A stretch of 13,132 nucleotides of DNA from Bacillota bacterium (GTDB taxonomy: Bacteria > Bacillota > Clostridia > Christensenellales > CAG-138), in assembly GCA_023426265.1 (NCBI GenBank), contig JAFABA010000059.1, forward strand, positions 1-13,132, in the 5' to 3' direction. Made by a program: the position numbers and the translations under genes. The notes under the pieces were generated by a model. The model saw only the letters and a list, made by a program, of their open reading frames with translations, did not search any database and was not told where the DNA came from. Shown here piece after piece: positions 6,428-13,132 of the stretch; position 1 is the stretch's first letter, and every line of letters starts with the position of its first letter.

Positions 6428-7603
6428 ATGGATAGCCAAACTCTCGTAGCGAAAATCGTTACGGAGATCCCGCCCTCGGGTATTCGCAAATATTTCGATT
6501 TCCTGGATGACAGCTGCATCAGCCTGGGCGTGGGCGAGCCGGATTTCGCCACCCCCGAAGGCATCCGAAAGGAGGCGCTCAGGCGTCTGTCCACAGGGCG
6601 CGTCGCCTATTCCTCCAACGCGGGCATGCCGGAATTAAGGGAGCTGATACTCCGCTACTTGGACGAGCGGTTTCAGATTAGCGGGTATTCCCTGCAGGAT
6701 ACGCTTATTACCGTCGGCGGCAGCCAGGCCATAGACCTTGCGCTGCGCGCGGTCATCAACCCCGGCGACGAAGTGATCGTGCCCGAGCCTTACTATGTAT
6801 CCTATCTGCCCATCGTCAGGCTGACGGGCGGCATCCCCGTGTCCATCGCCATGAGTCACGAAAACCGCTTCAAAATCACGCCGGACGCGTTGCGCAAGGC
6901 GCTTTCCCCTAAAACCAAGGCCATGATCATGCCCTACCCCAACAACCCCACGGGCGGCATCATGGAGCGCACGGATCTCTTAGCCGTTGCGGACGTGTTG
7001 AAGGATACGAGCGTCGCTGTCATCACGGATGAAATCTACGCGGAATTGACCTACAACGGCAAGCGTCATGTATCCTTTGCCTCCATGCCCGGCATGAAGG
7101 ACAGGACGATTATATTGAGCGGCTTCTCCAAGGCGTTTTCCATGACGGGCTGGCGGCTTGGCTATGCCGTAGGCCCGCAGCCTCTCATCGCCGCCATGAC
7201 GAAGATCCACCAGATCACCATGCTGTGCGCGCCCACCCCGGCGCAGGTCGCGGGTATCGTAGCGTTAGAGCGCGGCTTCCAGTATGATTGGGAGGATACC
7301 ATGTCCATGATCCGCGAGTATGATCGCCGCAGGCGGTACCTTGTGGACGCGTTCAACGACCTTGGCATGACCTGCGACGAACCGGAAGGCGCGTTCTATG
7401 TGTTCCCATCCATCCGTTGTACCGGGCTTTGTTCCGAAGAATTCAGCGACAGACTGATGGCGGAACAAAAGGTCGTGGCTGTTCCCGGCACTGCGTTCGG
7501 CGACGCGGGCGAAGGCCACGTGCGCTGCTGCTATGCGACGGACCTTGAAAAAATCAAAGTGGCCGTGGACCGGATTTCCGCTTTTTTGAAATCACTTAAA
7601 TAA
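6428..7603 (+). CDS. Pyridoxal-phosphate aminotransferase, class I/II
   Basis: This 391-residue, full-length fold-type I enzyme transfers an amino group between an amino acid and a 2-oxo acid in the cytoplasm. The key residues of the aspartate aminotransferase family are present: the LGVGEPDF segment (33-40), the phosphate-site GGSQA (97-101), Tyr122/Tyr123, Asn173 in NNPTGG, Asp201 and Tyr204 (TDEIYAEL), Lys235 as the Schiff-base lysine (SGFSKAFSMTGWRLGY), Arg243, and Arg366 (GHVRCCYA) for the substrate carboxylate. It belongs to the large subgroup that includes PatA-like, AlaT-like and aromatic aminotransferases; the amino-acid substrate cannot be assigned from sequence alone. AAGGAGG (6417-6423) lies only 4 bases before the ATG. 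The gene is flanked by a strong promoter and its own terminator, so it is probably monocistronic. Confidence 0.95.
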   Translation: MDSQTLVAKIVTEIPPSGIRKYFDFLDDSCISLGVGEPDFATPEGIRKEALRRLSTGRVAYSSNAGMPELRELILRYLDERFQISGYSLQDTLITVGGSQAIDLALRAVINPGDEVIVPEPYYVSYLPIVRLTGGIPVSIAMSHENRFKITPDALRKALSPKTKAMIMPYPNNPTGGIMERTDLLAVADVLKDTSVAVITDEIYAELTYNGKRHVSFASMPGMKDRTIILSGFSKAFSMTGWRLGYAVGPQPLIAAMTKIHQITMLCAPTPAQVAGIVALERGFQYDWEDTMSMIREYDRRRRYLVDAFNDLGMTCDEPEGAFYVFPSIRCTGLCSEEFSDRLMAEQKVVAVPGTAFGDAGEGHVRCCYATDLEKIKVAVDRISAFLKSLK

Positions 7604-7621
7604 GCATCACTATCATCTAAG

Positions 7622-7650
7622 AATCCGGTTGTTTTTCAGCCGGATTTTTT
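7622..7650 (+). terminator. Intrinsic terminator after the aminotransferase gene
   Basis: AATCCGG-TTG (7622-7631) pairs with CAG-CCGGATT (7637-7646), including one G-T pair, around a TTTTT loop. The stem runs into a T-tract ending at 7650. It starts about 20 bases after the stop codon. Confidence 0.88.
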
Positions 7651-7657
7651 GTATAAA
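7629..7657 (+). promoter_or_regulatory. Candidate promoter of the DJ-1/PfpI gene overlapping the terminator
   Basis: TTGTTT (7629-7634) and TATAAA (7652-7657) are exactly 17 bases apart. The -35 box falls in the loop region of the upstream terminator hairpin. The -10 box is close to consensus; the -35 box is weak. Confidence 0.45.
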
Positions 7658-7686
7658 GAGTTTAAATAAAAAAAGGGGACATTACC

Positions 7687-8280
7687 GTGGACCGTACATA
7701 CAAGGTTGGTATCCTGCTCTTTGACGAGGCGGAGGTTCTGGATTTTGCAGGGCCGTTTGAGGCGTTCTCCATCACGCGGCTTGCGGATGAAACACGGCCA
7801 TTTTCCGTATGTACAATAGCGGAGCATATCCGGCCCATAAAAGCAAGAAACGGCCTCCTTGTACAGCCGCACCATACTTTTCTGGACGCGCCCGCGCTGG
7901 ATGTTTTCATCGTGCCCGGCGGTTACGGTGCAGAACATATCGAAATCCACAATGAAAAGCTGATCCGTTTTATTCAGGAAACGGCAGCGAATACGCCTCT
8001 TACAATCTCCGTCTGCACGGGCGCGTTTTTGCTCGCGCAGGCGGGGCTGCTAAACGGTAAAAGTGCTACTACACATTGGGCGGACACGGAAATCCTTCGG
8101 GATCAGTTCCCGGAAGTACATGTGGTGAACGGCGTGCGGTTTGTGGATGAGGGCAATATCATGACCTCCGGCGGCGTTGCCTGCGGCATTGAATTGTCTT
8201 TGCACATCATCAAAAAGCTATTGGGGGAAGAGGCCGCCGAAGCCGCCGCCCACAGGATGGAATACCGCGTCTCCTTTTAG
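7687..8280 (+). CDS. DJ-1/PfpI family protein, isonitrile hydratase-like subgroup
   Basis: This 197-residue protein has the class I glutamine-amidotransferase-like fold of the DJ-1/ThiJ/PfpI superfamily. Visible motifs are LLFDEAEVLDFAGPFEAF near the start (Asp19 is a likely active-site acid), IVPGGYG (75-81), and the nucleophile elbow SVCTGAFLLAQAGLLNG with Cys110, followed by ATTHW (127-131). This arrangement resembles isonitrile hydratase (InhA) and the N-terminal domain of GlxA-type AraC regulators, but no AraC DNA-binding domain follows. The true reaction is unknown; isonitrile hydration or a glyoxalase/chaperone-like role are candidates. The start is GTG at 7687, chosen because AAAAGGGG (7671-7678) is 8 bases upstream and the fold begins at once. 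No terminator is seen between it and the next gene. Confidence 0.9.
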   Translation: MDRTYKVGILLFDEAEVLDFAGPFEAFSITRLADETRPFSVCTIAEHIRPIKARNGLLVQPHHTFLDAPALDVFIVPGGYGAEHIEIHNEKLIRFIQETAANTPLTISVCTGAFLLAQAGLLNGKSATTHWADTEILRDQFPEVHVVNGVRFVDEGNIMTSGGVACGIELSLHIIKKLLGEEAAEAAAHRMEYRVSF

Positions 8281-8334
8281 CCGCAGGCATGGCGTATTCG
8301 AAAACAAATCACAGCATGCAGCCTGTGAAAAATG

Positions 8335-8343
8335 TGTTATACT
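8335..8343 (+). promoter_or_regulatory. Candidate extended -10 promoter of the U32-mutS2 operon
   Basis: TGTTATACT is an extended -10 element (TGn plus TATACT) about 65 bases before the U32 start. The -35 region 17 bases upstream (CATGCA) is poor, which extended -10 promoters can tolerate. Confidence 0.45.
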
Positions 8344-8409
8344 GGTAAATGAGGCGGGTCAGGCCATGCGGCTTCGGTCCGCCGTTTTACTGGAGACTAG
8401 GAGGCGCAT

Positions 8410-10488
8410 ATGGCGCTCGAATTGCTTTCGCCCGCGGGCGAAAGGGAAAGCCTTACCGCTGCCGTACAGAACGGAGCGGATGCTGTATATTTGGGAGGGC
8501 GCACGTTCAGCGCCCGCCGTTACGCGGGTAATTTTGACGATGCCGCGCTGCGCGAAGCGTTGGATTATTGCCACATACGCGGCGTCAAGGCATATGTGGC
8601 CGTCAATACGCTGCTGCTGGACAGGGAGCTACAGGACGCGCTTGCTTACGCCGCATATTTATATGAAATAGGCGCGGACGCGCTCATCGTGCAGGACCTC
8701 GGCCTTGTGCGCGCCATCCGGCATGCGCTGCCCGAATTGCCGTTGCACGCAAGCACCCAGATGGCCATACATGACGAAAACGGGCTAAATATGGCCTATG
8801 GGCTGGGGCTGACGCGTGCCGTGCTCGCGCGGGAGCTTTCGCTGGAGCGTATCCGTGAACTGGGGGCAACGAGCCCGATGGAGTTGGAGTGCTTTGCGCA
8901 TGGGGCGCTGTGCACCTCTGTTTCCGGGATGTGCCTGTTCTCCTCGCTGGCGGGAAGGAGGAGCGGCAACCGCGGCGCGTGCGCGCAGCCCTGCCGCAAG
9001 CCCTATGCTGTGGACGACGGGAAGCAGGAATACCCGCTGAGCCTTTCCGACCTTTCCATGCTGTTCCATGTGGAGGAATTAAAACAGGCGGGCGTTGCCT
9101 GCATCAAGCTCGAAGGCCGCATGAAGCGGGCGGAATATGTCGCGGCGGTGACCCGCGCTTACCGCATGGCGATCGACGGGGTGGAAAAGGCCGCGCTGGA
9201 AGAGGAATTGGATTCCTTGCAGCGCATATTCTCGCGCGGCGTTTCCACCGGCTATTTTTACGGGCGGGACGTGTCCGCCAACGCGCGGGGCACTTTGAGC
9301 GGCTCCGACGCTCCGCTTGCAAAGGAACAGGAAACATACCGTATGGAGAGACGCAAGCGGCCTGTTGAGGCGCGTTTGACGCTTGCGGTAGGGGAACCCG
9401 CAACGCTTACGCTGGCGCTGGGGGAAACAGAAGTACGTGTAACGGGGGAGATTGTGCAGGCGGCGAAAACGGAACCGGACGCTTCGAGGTACATCGCCCG
9501 GATCGGCAAGCTGGGGGATACGCCATTTGCATTGCATAGCGGAACCATGGACATGCCCATGCCCGCCTATCTCCCCGTTTCCGCGCTCAACGCGTTAAGG
9601 CGCGGCGGGGTGGAAGCGCTGGAAGCCGCGTTGACCATAAGGCGGGAAAGGCGGGAGGTTTCACTGCCCGCAATCCCGCAGCGTCAGCAACCGGCGCAGC
9701 CTTTGATACTCGCCGTGGTACCGGACGCCGCGCGCGTGGAGGCAGCGTTTACAGCGGGCGCAAGCTATGTGGCGCTGGAGCCGCGGGATATCCTGCGGGC
9801 GGAAGAGGAGCTTATAAAGCTGCAGCCGTTTCGGGCAAGAGGTCAAAAGCTGTTGCTGCAGCTTCCGGCGGCTGATATTTCCGGTATGGAGCAAAAGCGT
9901 TGGGCGGCCACTTTTGCAGGCGGGCTGGTGGACGGCGGCGTGGCGCAGAACGCGGGGCAAGTCGCGTTTATAAAAGGGGAACGTATCGCGGGGTATCTTT
10001 GCAACGCGACAAATGCGCAGGCGGCAGCAAAGCTGCTGGAATTGGGATTTACGCGGGTCTTGCTTTCTCTTGAACTCAGCAAGCCGCAGCTTCGGGATCT
10101 TATTCTGGAGACGGGCGCGGGCGTTTACGGCTACGGCCGGGCGCAGCTGATGCAGCTTTGGCATTGCCCGCACCGCAGGGAAAACGGCTGCGCTGGGTGC
10201 GACAGGCAGCATACGCTTACCGATGCGGAAGGACGCGTTTTCCCGCTCGACCCGGTGCGGGAAGGAATGGGCGGATGCCTGAACCGCGTGCGCAATTGCG
10301 AGGTCATGGATATCCTGGACGTATTGTCTGAACTGCCCACGCCGGAACTTTTGGCGCTGGAGTTCGTTTATGAAACGGAGCGCGAGGTGGCGGAGCGCGT
10401 ACGCGCCGCACAGGATGCGCTCACAGGAAACAGCCCGCCCCGCCGCGGCACGACACGCGGCCATTGGGCCCGCGGGCTTATCACATAG
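8410..10488 (+). CDS. Peptidase U32 family protein with DUF3656-type C-terminal region (RlhA/TrhP-like RNA hydroxylase family)
   Basis: This 692-residue protein opens with a TIM-barrel-like U32 domain (ELLSPAGERESLTAAVQNGA, HASTQMAIH at 113-121). It carries the family signature ECFAHGALCTSVSGMC (160-175) and then NRGACAQPC (187-195), with KLEGRMK at 233-239. Cysteines 168, 175, 191 and 231 are candidate iron-sulfur ligands. Despite the peptidase name, studied relatives RlhA and TrhP hydroxylate 23S rRNA C2501 and tRNA U34. The length (RlhA is about 650 residues) and extra C-terminal half fit the RlhA-like, DUF3656-bearing branch. A second Cys cluster lies at 586, 594, 597, 623 and 630. The tail TTRGHWARGL resembles the GHFxRGV ending common in Firmicutes homologues. 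AGGAGG (8399-8404) sets the ATG at 8410. The gene is followed after 8 bp by mutS2. Confidence 0.93.
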   Translation: MALELLSPAGERESLTAAVQNGADAVYLGGRTFSARRYAGNFDDAALREALDYCHIRGVKAYVAVNTLLLDRELQDALAYAAYLYEIGADALIVQDLGLVRAIRHALPELPLHASTQMAIHDENGLNMAYGLGLTRAVLARELSLERIRELGATSPMELECFAHGALCTSVSGMCLFSSLAGRRSGNRGACAQPCRKPYAVDDGKQEYPLSLSDLSMLFHVEELKQAGVACIKLEGRMKRAEYVAAVTRAYRMAIDGVEKAALEEELDSLQRIFSRGVSTGYFYGRDVSANARGTLSGSDAPLAKEQETYRMERRKRPVEARLTLAVGEPATLTLALGETEVRVTGEIVQAAKTEPDASRYIARIGKLGDTPFALHSGTMDMPMPAYLPVSALNALRRGGVEALEAALTIRRERREVSLPAIPQRQQPAQPLILAVVPDAARVEAAFTAGASYVALEPRDILRAEEELIKLQPFRARGQKLLLQLPAADISGMEQKRWAATFAGGLVDGGVAQNAGQVAFIKGERIAGYLCNATNAQAAAKLLELGFTRVLLSLELSKPQLRDLILETGAGVYGYGRAQLMQLWHCPHRRENGCAGCDRQHTLTDAEGRVFPLDPVREGMGGCLNRVRNCEVMDILDVLSELPTPELLALEFVYETEREVAERVRAAQDALTGNSPPRRGTTRGHWARGLIT

Positions 10489-10494
10489 GAGGAG
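10487..10494 (+). promoter_or_regulatory. mutS2 ribosome binding site overlapping the U32 stop codon
   Basis: AGGAGGAG overlaps the TAG stop (10486-10488) of the U32 gene and precedes the mutS2 ATG at 10497 by 2 bases (4 from the GGAGG core). It decides the mutS2 start against an upstream in-frame ATG at 10464 and suggests translational coupling. Confidence 0.85.
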
Positions 10495-10496
10495 TT

Positions 10497-12848
10497 ATGG
10501 AGAATAGAGTACTGTCTCTATTGGAATTCGATAAAGTGGTGGAACGCATCAAGGGGCTCACCGCGTCGGACATCGGGCGGGAAAACGCGCAAAGCCTTCG
10601 CCCCTCGCAGGACCCGGCGCAGATCAACACGCTGCTGCAGCAGACGTCGGAAGCGGAAACCGTATTCCTGCATGGCGAGCAAAGCCCCATAGAAGGGTTT
10701 GCGGACGTCCGCCCCACATTAAAGCGCATCCGCGCGGCTCTGTATTTGAGCATACGGGAACTGCTCTCCATCGCCCGGTGCCTCAAGGTCAGCCGTACCG
10801 CGCGTGAACGCCTCACGCAGGGGGATGCGCCAACGCTGCTTTCCTACATGGCGGGGCAGCTTTGCTCCCACCGCAGCGTGGAGGAGGACATCACGCGCTG
10901 TTTTGTCAGCGAGGAGGAGGTTGCCGATGCCGCCTCGCCGGAGCTTGCGGGCATCCGCCGCCAGATGCGCATCATCAACGAGCGCGTGCGCGAAAAGCTC
11001 AACAACATGATCAAGAGCGCCGCGTTCCAGAAATATTTGCAGGAACCCATCATCACCATACGCAACGGGCGGTTCGTGCTGCCCGTTAAGCAGGAGGCAA
11101 AACAGTATGTGCCGGGCCTGGTGCACGATCAATCGGGCAGCGGCGCGACGCTGTTTATAGAGCCCATGGCCGTGGTGGAGCTTGGCAACGAGTATAAACG
11201 CCTTGTCAGTATGGAGCAAGAGGAGGTCGAGCGCGTGCTTGCGTCTTTGACCGCCATGGTGGAGCCGTATGCGGAAGAACTGTATGAAAGCATCGGCATA
11301 TTGGGCGAGCTCGACTTGATATTTGCCAAAGCCATGCTTGCGCGGGAAATGCGCGCCATCCGCCCGGCAATAGCGTCCCACGCGCCTATCAGAATCGTTG
11401 CGGGCAGGCATCCGCTCATCCCAGCAGAGCGCGTGGTGCCCATAGACGTATGGCTCAACGACGCGTTCCAGACGCTTATCGTCACCGGCCCCAACACGGG
11501 CGGAAAGACGGTCACGTTAAAAACCATCGGCCTGTTTACGCTCATGGCGCAGGCGGGGCTGTTTGTGCCCGCGGCGGAGGGTACGAAGCTGTGTGCGTTT
11601 AGAGAAGTGTTTGCGGATATCGGAGACGAGCAGAGCATTGAACAGAGCCTTTCCACCTTCTCTTCGCATATGAAGAATATCGTGCGCATCCTGGAGCAGG
11701 CGGACGGAGACTCTCTTGTGCTGCTTGACGAGCTTGGCGCGGGCACAGACCCCGTGGAGGGGGCGGCGCTTGCCATGAGCATACTCGAAACCCTGCATGC
11801 GCGCGGCTGCGTAACGGCGGCGACGACGCATTACAGCGAAATCAAAGCCTTTGCGCTCACGCATGAGGGTATGGAAAACGCCTCCATGGAATTCGATGTA
11901 GACAGGCTTGCGCCGACCTACCGCGTGTTTGTGGGCATTCCCGGAAAATCCAACGCGTTTGAAATCGCGCAGCGCCTTGGGCTTTCTCTCGATGTGATTG
12001 AGCATGCGCGCGCCTTCTTAAAGCAGGAAGATGTGCAGTTTGAGGACGTGATCCAGAGCGCGCAGAGCCAACGCCAGCACGCGGAGCAGGAAAAGCAGCA
12101 GGCAACATTGCTGCGCTATGAAACGGAACGCCTGCGCAGCGAGCTTGAAGCGGAAAAGAAGCGGCTTGAAAGCGAAAAAGCGACGCTTCGTGCCAAGGCC
12201 AAGGAGGAAGCGCGCCAGATTGTGCGCCAATCCCGCGAGGAAATGGAACAGATCATCACCAACCTGCGTTCCTTAAAGGGCTTGGATATGCGGCAGGTGG
12301 AGCGCGCCATCCAGCATGCGCGCGACGCCGCAAGAAAACGTGAAGAAACACTCCTGGACCCCATCGCCCAGCAAGAGCAGAAGGGAACAGCGCCCAAGTC
12401 CGTACGCCCCGGAGACCGTGTGCGTTTGGTGAACATCGGCCAGAACGCTACAGTATTGAAGGAACCCGACGCGAAGGGCGAGGTACAGGTGCAGGCGGGG
12501 GTCATCAAAATGATGGCCAAGCTTTCGGATATCCGTTTGATTGAAGAGACCGTAAAGCCCGCGTCCGCAAGCGCCAAGCTCACACTTGATCCCACGCGCG
12601 AGCCCGCGGGGCTCTCGCTGGACGTGCGCGGCAAGTTGGTGGATGAAGCGCTCATGGAAGTGGACCGGTACTTGGATGACGCGGTGCTCAACGGCCGCCT
12701 TGAGGTGCAGATCATCCACGGCAAGGGCACAGGCGCGCTCAGGAAGGGCATACAGGATTATTTGCGGCGGCATACAAAGGTGAAGACGTTCCGCCTGGGC
12801 AACTATGGTGAGGGCGCTGCGGGTGTGACGGTTGTAACGCTCAAATAG
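10497..12848 (+). CDS. mutS2: MutS2 ATPase with C-terminal Smr domain
   Basis: This 783-residue protein matches the usual MutS2 length (B. subtilis about 785). Domains in order: a MutS-like core/clamp region (1 to about 310); an ABC-type ATPase with Walker A GPNTGGKT (331-338), STFSSHMKNI (about 385-394), Walker B LVLLDE (407-412) and His445 (TTHYSE); a long charged coiled coil (about 514-595, Glu/Lys/Arg/Gln-rich); a KOW-like barrel (about 634-685, PGDRVRLVNIG); and a Smr domain (about 705-783) with LDVRG and HGKGTGALRKG (from 741). It lacks the mismatch-recognition domain of MutS1. In B. subtilis the homologue (also called RqcU) splits collided ribosomes; other homologues suppress recombination. 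The Smr motif reads LDVR rather than LDLR, a conservative change. All catalytic motifs are intact. It is the second gene of an operon with the U32 protein. Confidence 0.97.
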   Translation: MENRVLSLLEFDKVVERIKGLTASDIGRENAQSLRPSQDPAQINTLLQQTSEAETVFLHGEQSPIEGFADVRPTLKRIRAALYLSIRELLSIARCLKVSRTARERLTQGDAPTLLSYMAGQLCSHRSVEEDITRCFVSEEEVADAASPELAGIRRQMRIINERVREKLNNMIKSAAFQKYLQEPIITIRNGRFVLPVKQEAKQYVPGLVHDQSGSGATLFIEPMAVVELGNEYKRLVSMEQEEVERVLASLTAMVEPYAEELYESIGILGELDLIFAKAMLAREMRAIRPAIASHAPIRIVAGRHPLIPAERVVPIDVWLNDAFQTLIVTGPNTGGKTVTLKTIGLFTLMAQAGLFVPAAEGTKLCAFREVFADIGDEQSIEQSLSTFSSHMKNIVRILEQADGDSLVLLDELGAGTDPVEGAALAMSILETLHARGCVTAATTHYSEIKAFALTHEGMENASMEFDVDRLAPTYRVFVGIPGKSNAFEIAQRLGLSLDVIEHARAFLKQEDVQFEDVIQSAQSQRQHAEQEKQQATLLRYETERLRSELEAEKKRLESEKATLRAKAKEEARQIVRQSREEMEQIITNLRSLKGLDMRQVERAIQHARDAARKREETLLDPIAQQEQKGTAPKSVRPGDRVRLVNIGQNATVLKEPDAKGEVQVQAGVIKMMAKLSDIRLIEETVKPASASAKLTLDPTREPAGLSLDVRGKLVDEALMEVDRYLDDAVLNGRLEVQIIHGKGTGALRKGIQDYLRRHTKVKTFRLGNYGEGAAGVTVVTLK

Positions 12849-12864
12849 AAAACAGGCACCAATT

Positions 12865-12895
12865 CCCTGGTCAAGTCCGCAGGGCCTGACCGGGG
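12865..12895 (+). other. Long GC-rich hairpin downstream of mutS2
   Basis: CCCTGGTCA (12865-12873) pairs with TGACCGGGG (12887-12895), nine pairs with one G-T. After a 1x1 mismatch the stem continues as GTCC-GCA-GGGC (12875-12885), with one further G-T pair. GGCA (12855-12858) and TGCC (12897-12900) can extend the base. It begins 17 bases after the mutS2 stop. No T-tract follows, so it is not a standard intrinsic terminator; it may stabilise the 3' end, pause polymerase, or be a dispersed palindrome. Confidence 0.5.
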
Positions 12896-12971
12896 ATGCC
12901 AATTACGGCAAAACTGCAAAATTCATAGTAAGTTTTCTGTTTGAAAAGCCCCGAAAGAAAAGGAGTATGGT

Positions 12972-13132
12972 ATGATACTGGTGAGCGCATGCCTGTGCGG
13001 CGTACACTGCCGTTATGATGGGAAGGCCAAGCCCGATCAAGAGATCATTGCCCTGCTGCGGGCAGGAGAGGCGATTCCTGTTTGCCCGGAACAGCTGGGC
13101 GGATTGCCGGTGCCAAGGCCTCCTGCGGAGAT
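12972..13132 (+). CDS. DUF523 family protein, N-terminal part (cut by window edge)
   Basis: The first 53 codons are present and the gene continues past the right edge. Two family hallmarks are clear: VSACLCGVHCRYDGK (4-18) and VCPEQLGGLPVPRPPAE (37-53). Cysteines 7, 9, 13 and 38 are visible; some DUF523 members (TudS) are [4Fe-4S] thiouracil desulfidases, and conserved cysteines in these two motifs are likely cluster ligands. The cellular substrate in this organism is unknown. AAAAGGAG ending at 12965 lies 6 bases before the ATG at 12972. A nearer ATG at 12967 is out of frame and stops after two codons. No clear promoter is seen in the 123-base gap after mutS2. Confidence 0.92.
   Translation, partial: MILVSACLCGVHCRYDGKAKPDQEIIALLRAGEAIPVCPEQLGGLPVPRPPAE

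Noticed and set aside
8177..8671. Open frame bridging the DJ-1/PfpI and U32 genes
   Set aside because: It is out of frame with both well-supported genes and reads through a non-coding gap with no domain content.
10464..10496. Earlier in-frame ATG for mutS2
   Set aside because: It overlaps the conserved C-terminal tail of the U32 protein and lacks a good ribosome binding site; MutS2 homologues begin at the MENRVLSLLEF-like segment coded from 10497.

Overview
The window looks like chromosome from a Gram-positive, spore-lineage bacterium (Bacillota, most likely class Clostridia). This is inferred from strong AGGAGG-type ribosome binding sites, MutS2 with a C-terminal Smr domain, a peptidase U32 protein of the DUF3656-containing Firmicutes type, a DUF523 protein, and a secreted peptidoglycan amidase. 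Coding DNA is moderately GC-rich (judged by eye, not counted) and intergenic DNA is clearly AT-richer. No phage, plasmid, insertion sequence, CRISPR array, tRNA or rRNA was found. Most of the window is ordinary core and housekeeping DNA, and I found no clear new defence or mobile system.

Left part (1-4476, all minus strand): an ABC-2 type exporter pair (ATPase 170-1084, permease 1-173 and cut by the window edge, overlapping by 4 bp), a methyl-accepting chemotaxis protein (1389-3182), and a secreted N-acetylmuramoyl-L-alanine amidase (3475-4476) with its own intrinsic terminator. The gap between the chemotaxis receptor and the exporter carries a cluster of hairpin-forming repeats. The amidase leader holds a compact three-stem inverted-repeat structure.

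Middle part (4753-8280, plus strand): a MerR-family regulator, a cell-surface lipoprotein with a covalent-FMN-type domain, a class I/II aminotransferase, and a DJ-1/PfpI family protein. These look like small separate transcription units. The lipoprotein and the aminotransferase end in clear intrinsic terminators. The lipoprotein, aminotransferase and DJ-1 genes each have a visible promoter candidate. The MerR protein may control itself and the lipoprotein gene, but that is inference.

Right part (8410-12848, plus strand): a two-gene operon of a peptidase U32 protein (probable RNA-hydroxylation family) and mutS2, separated by 8 bp, with the mutS2 ribosome binding site overlapping the U32 stop codon. 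Both families are tied to ribosome function in studied bacteria (rRNA/tRNA hydroxylation; rescue of collided ribosomes), so the pairing may be functional. A long GC-rich hairpin without a T-tract follows mutS2, and a DUF523 gene then starts and runs off the right edge.
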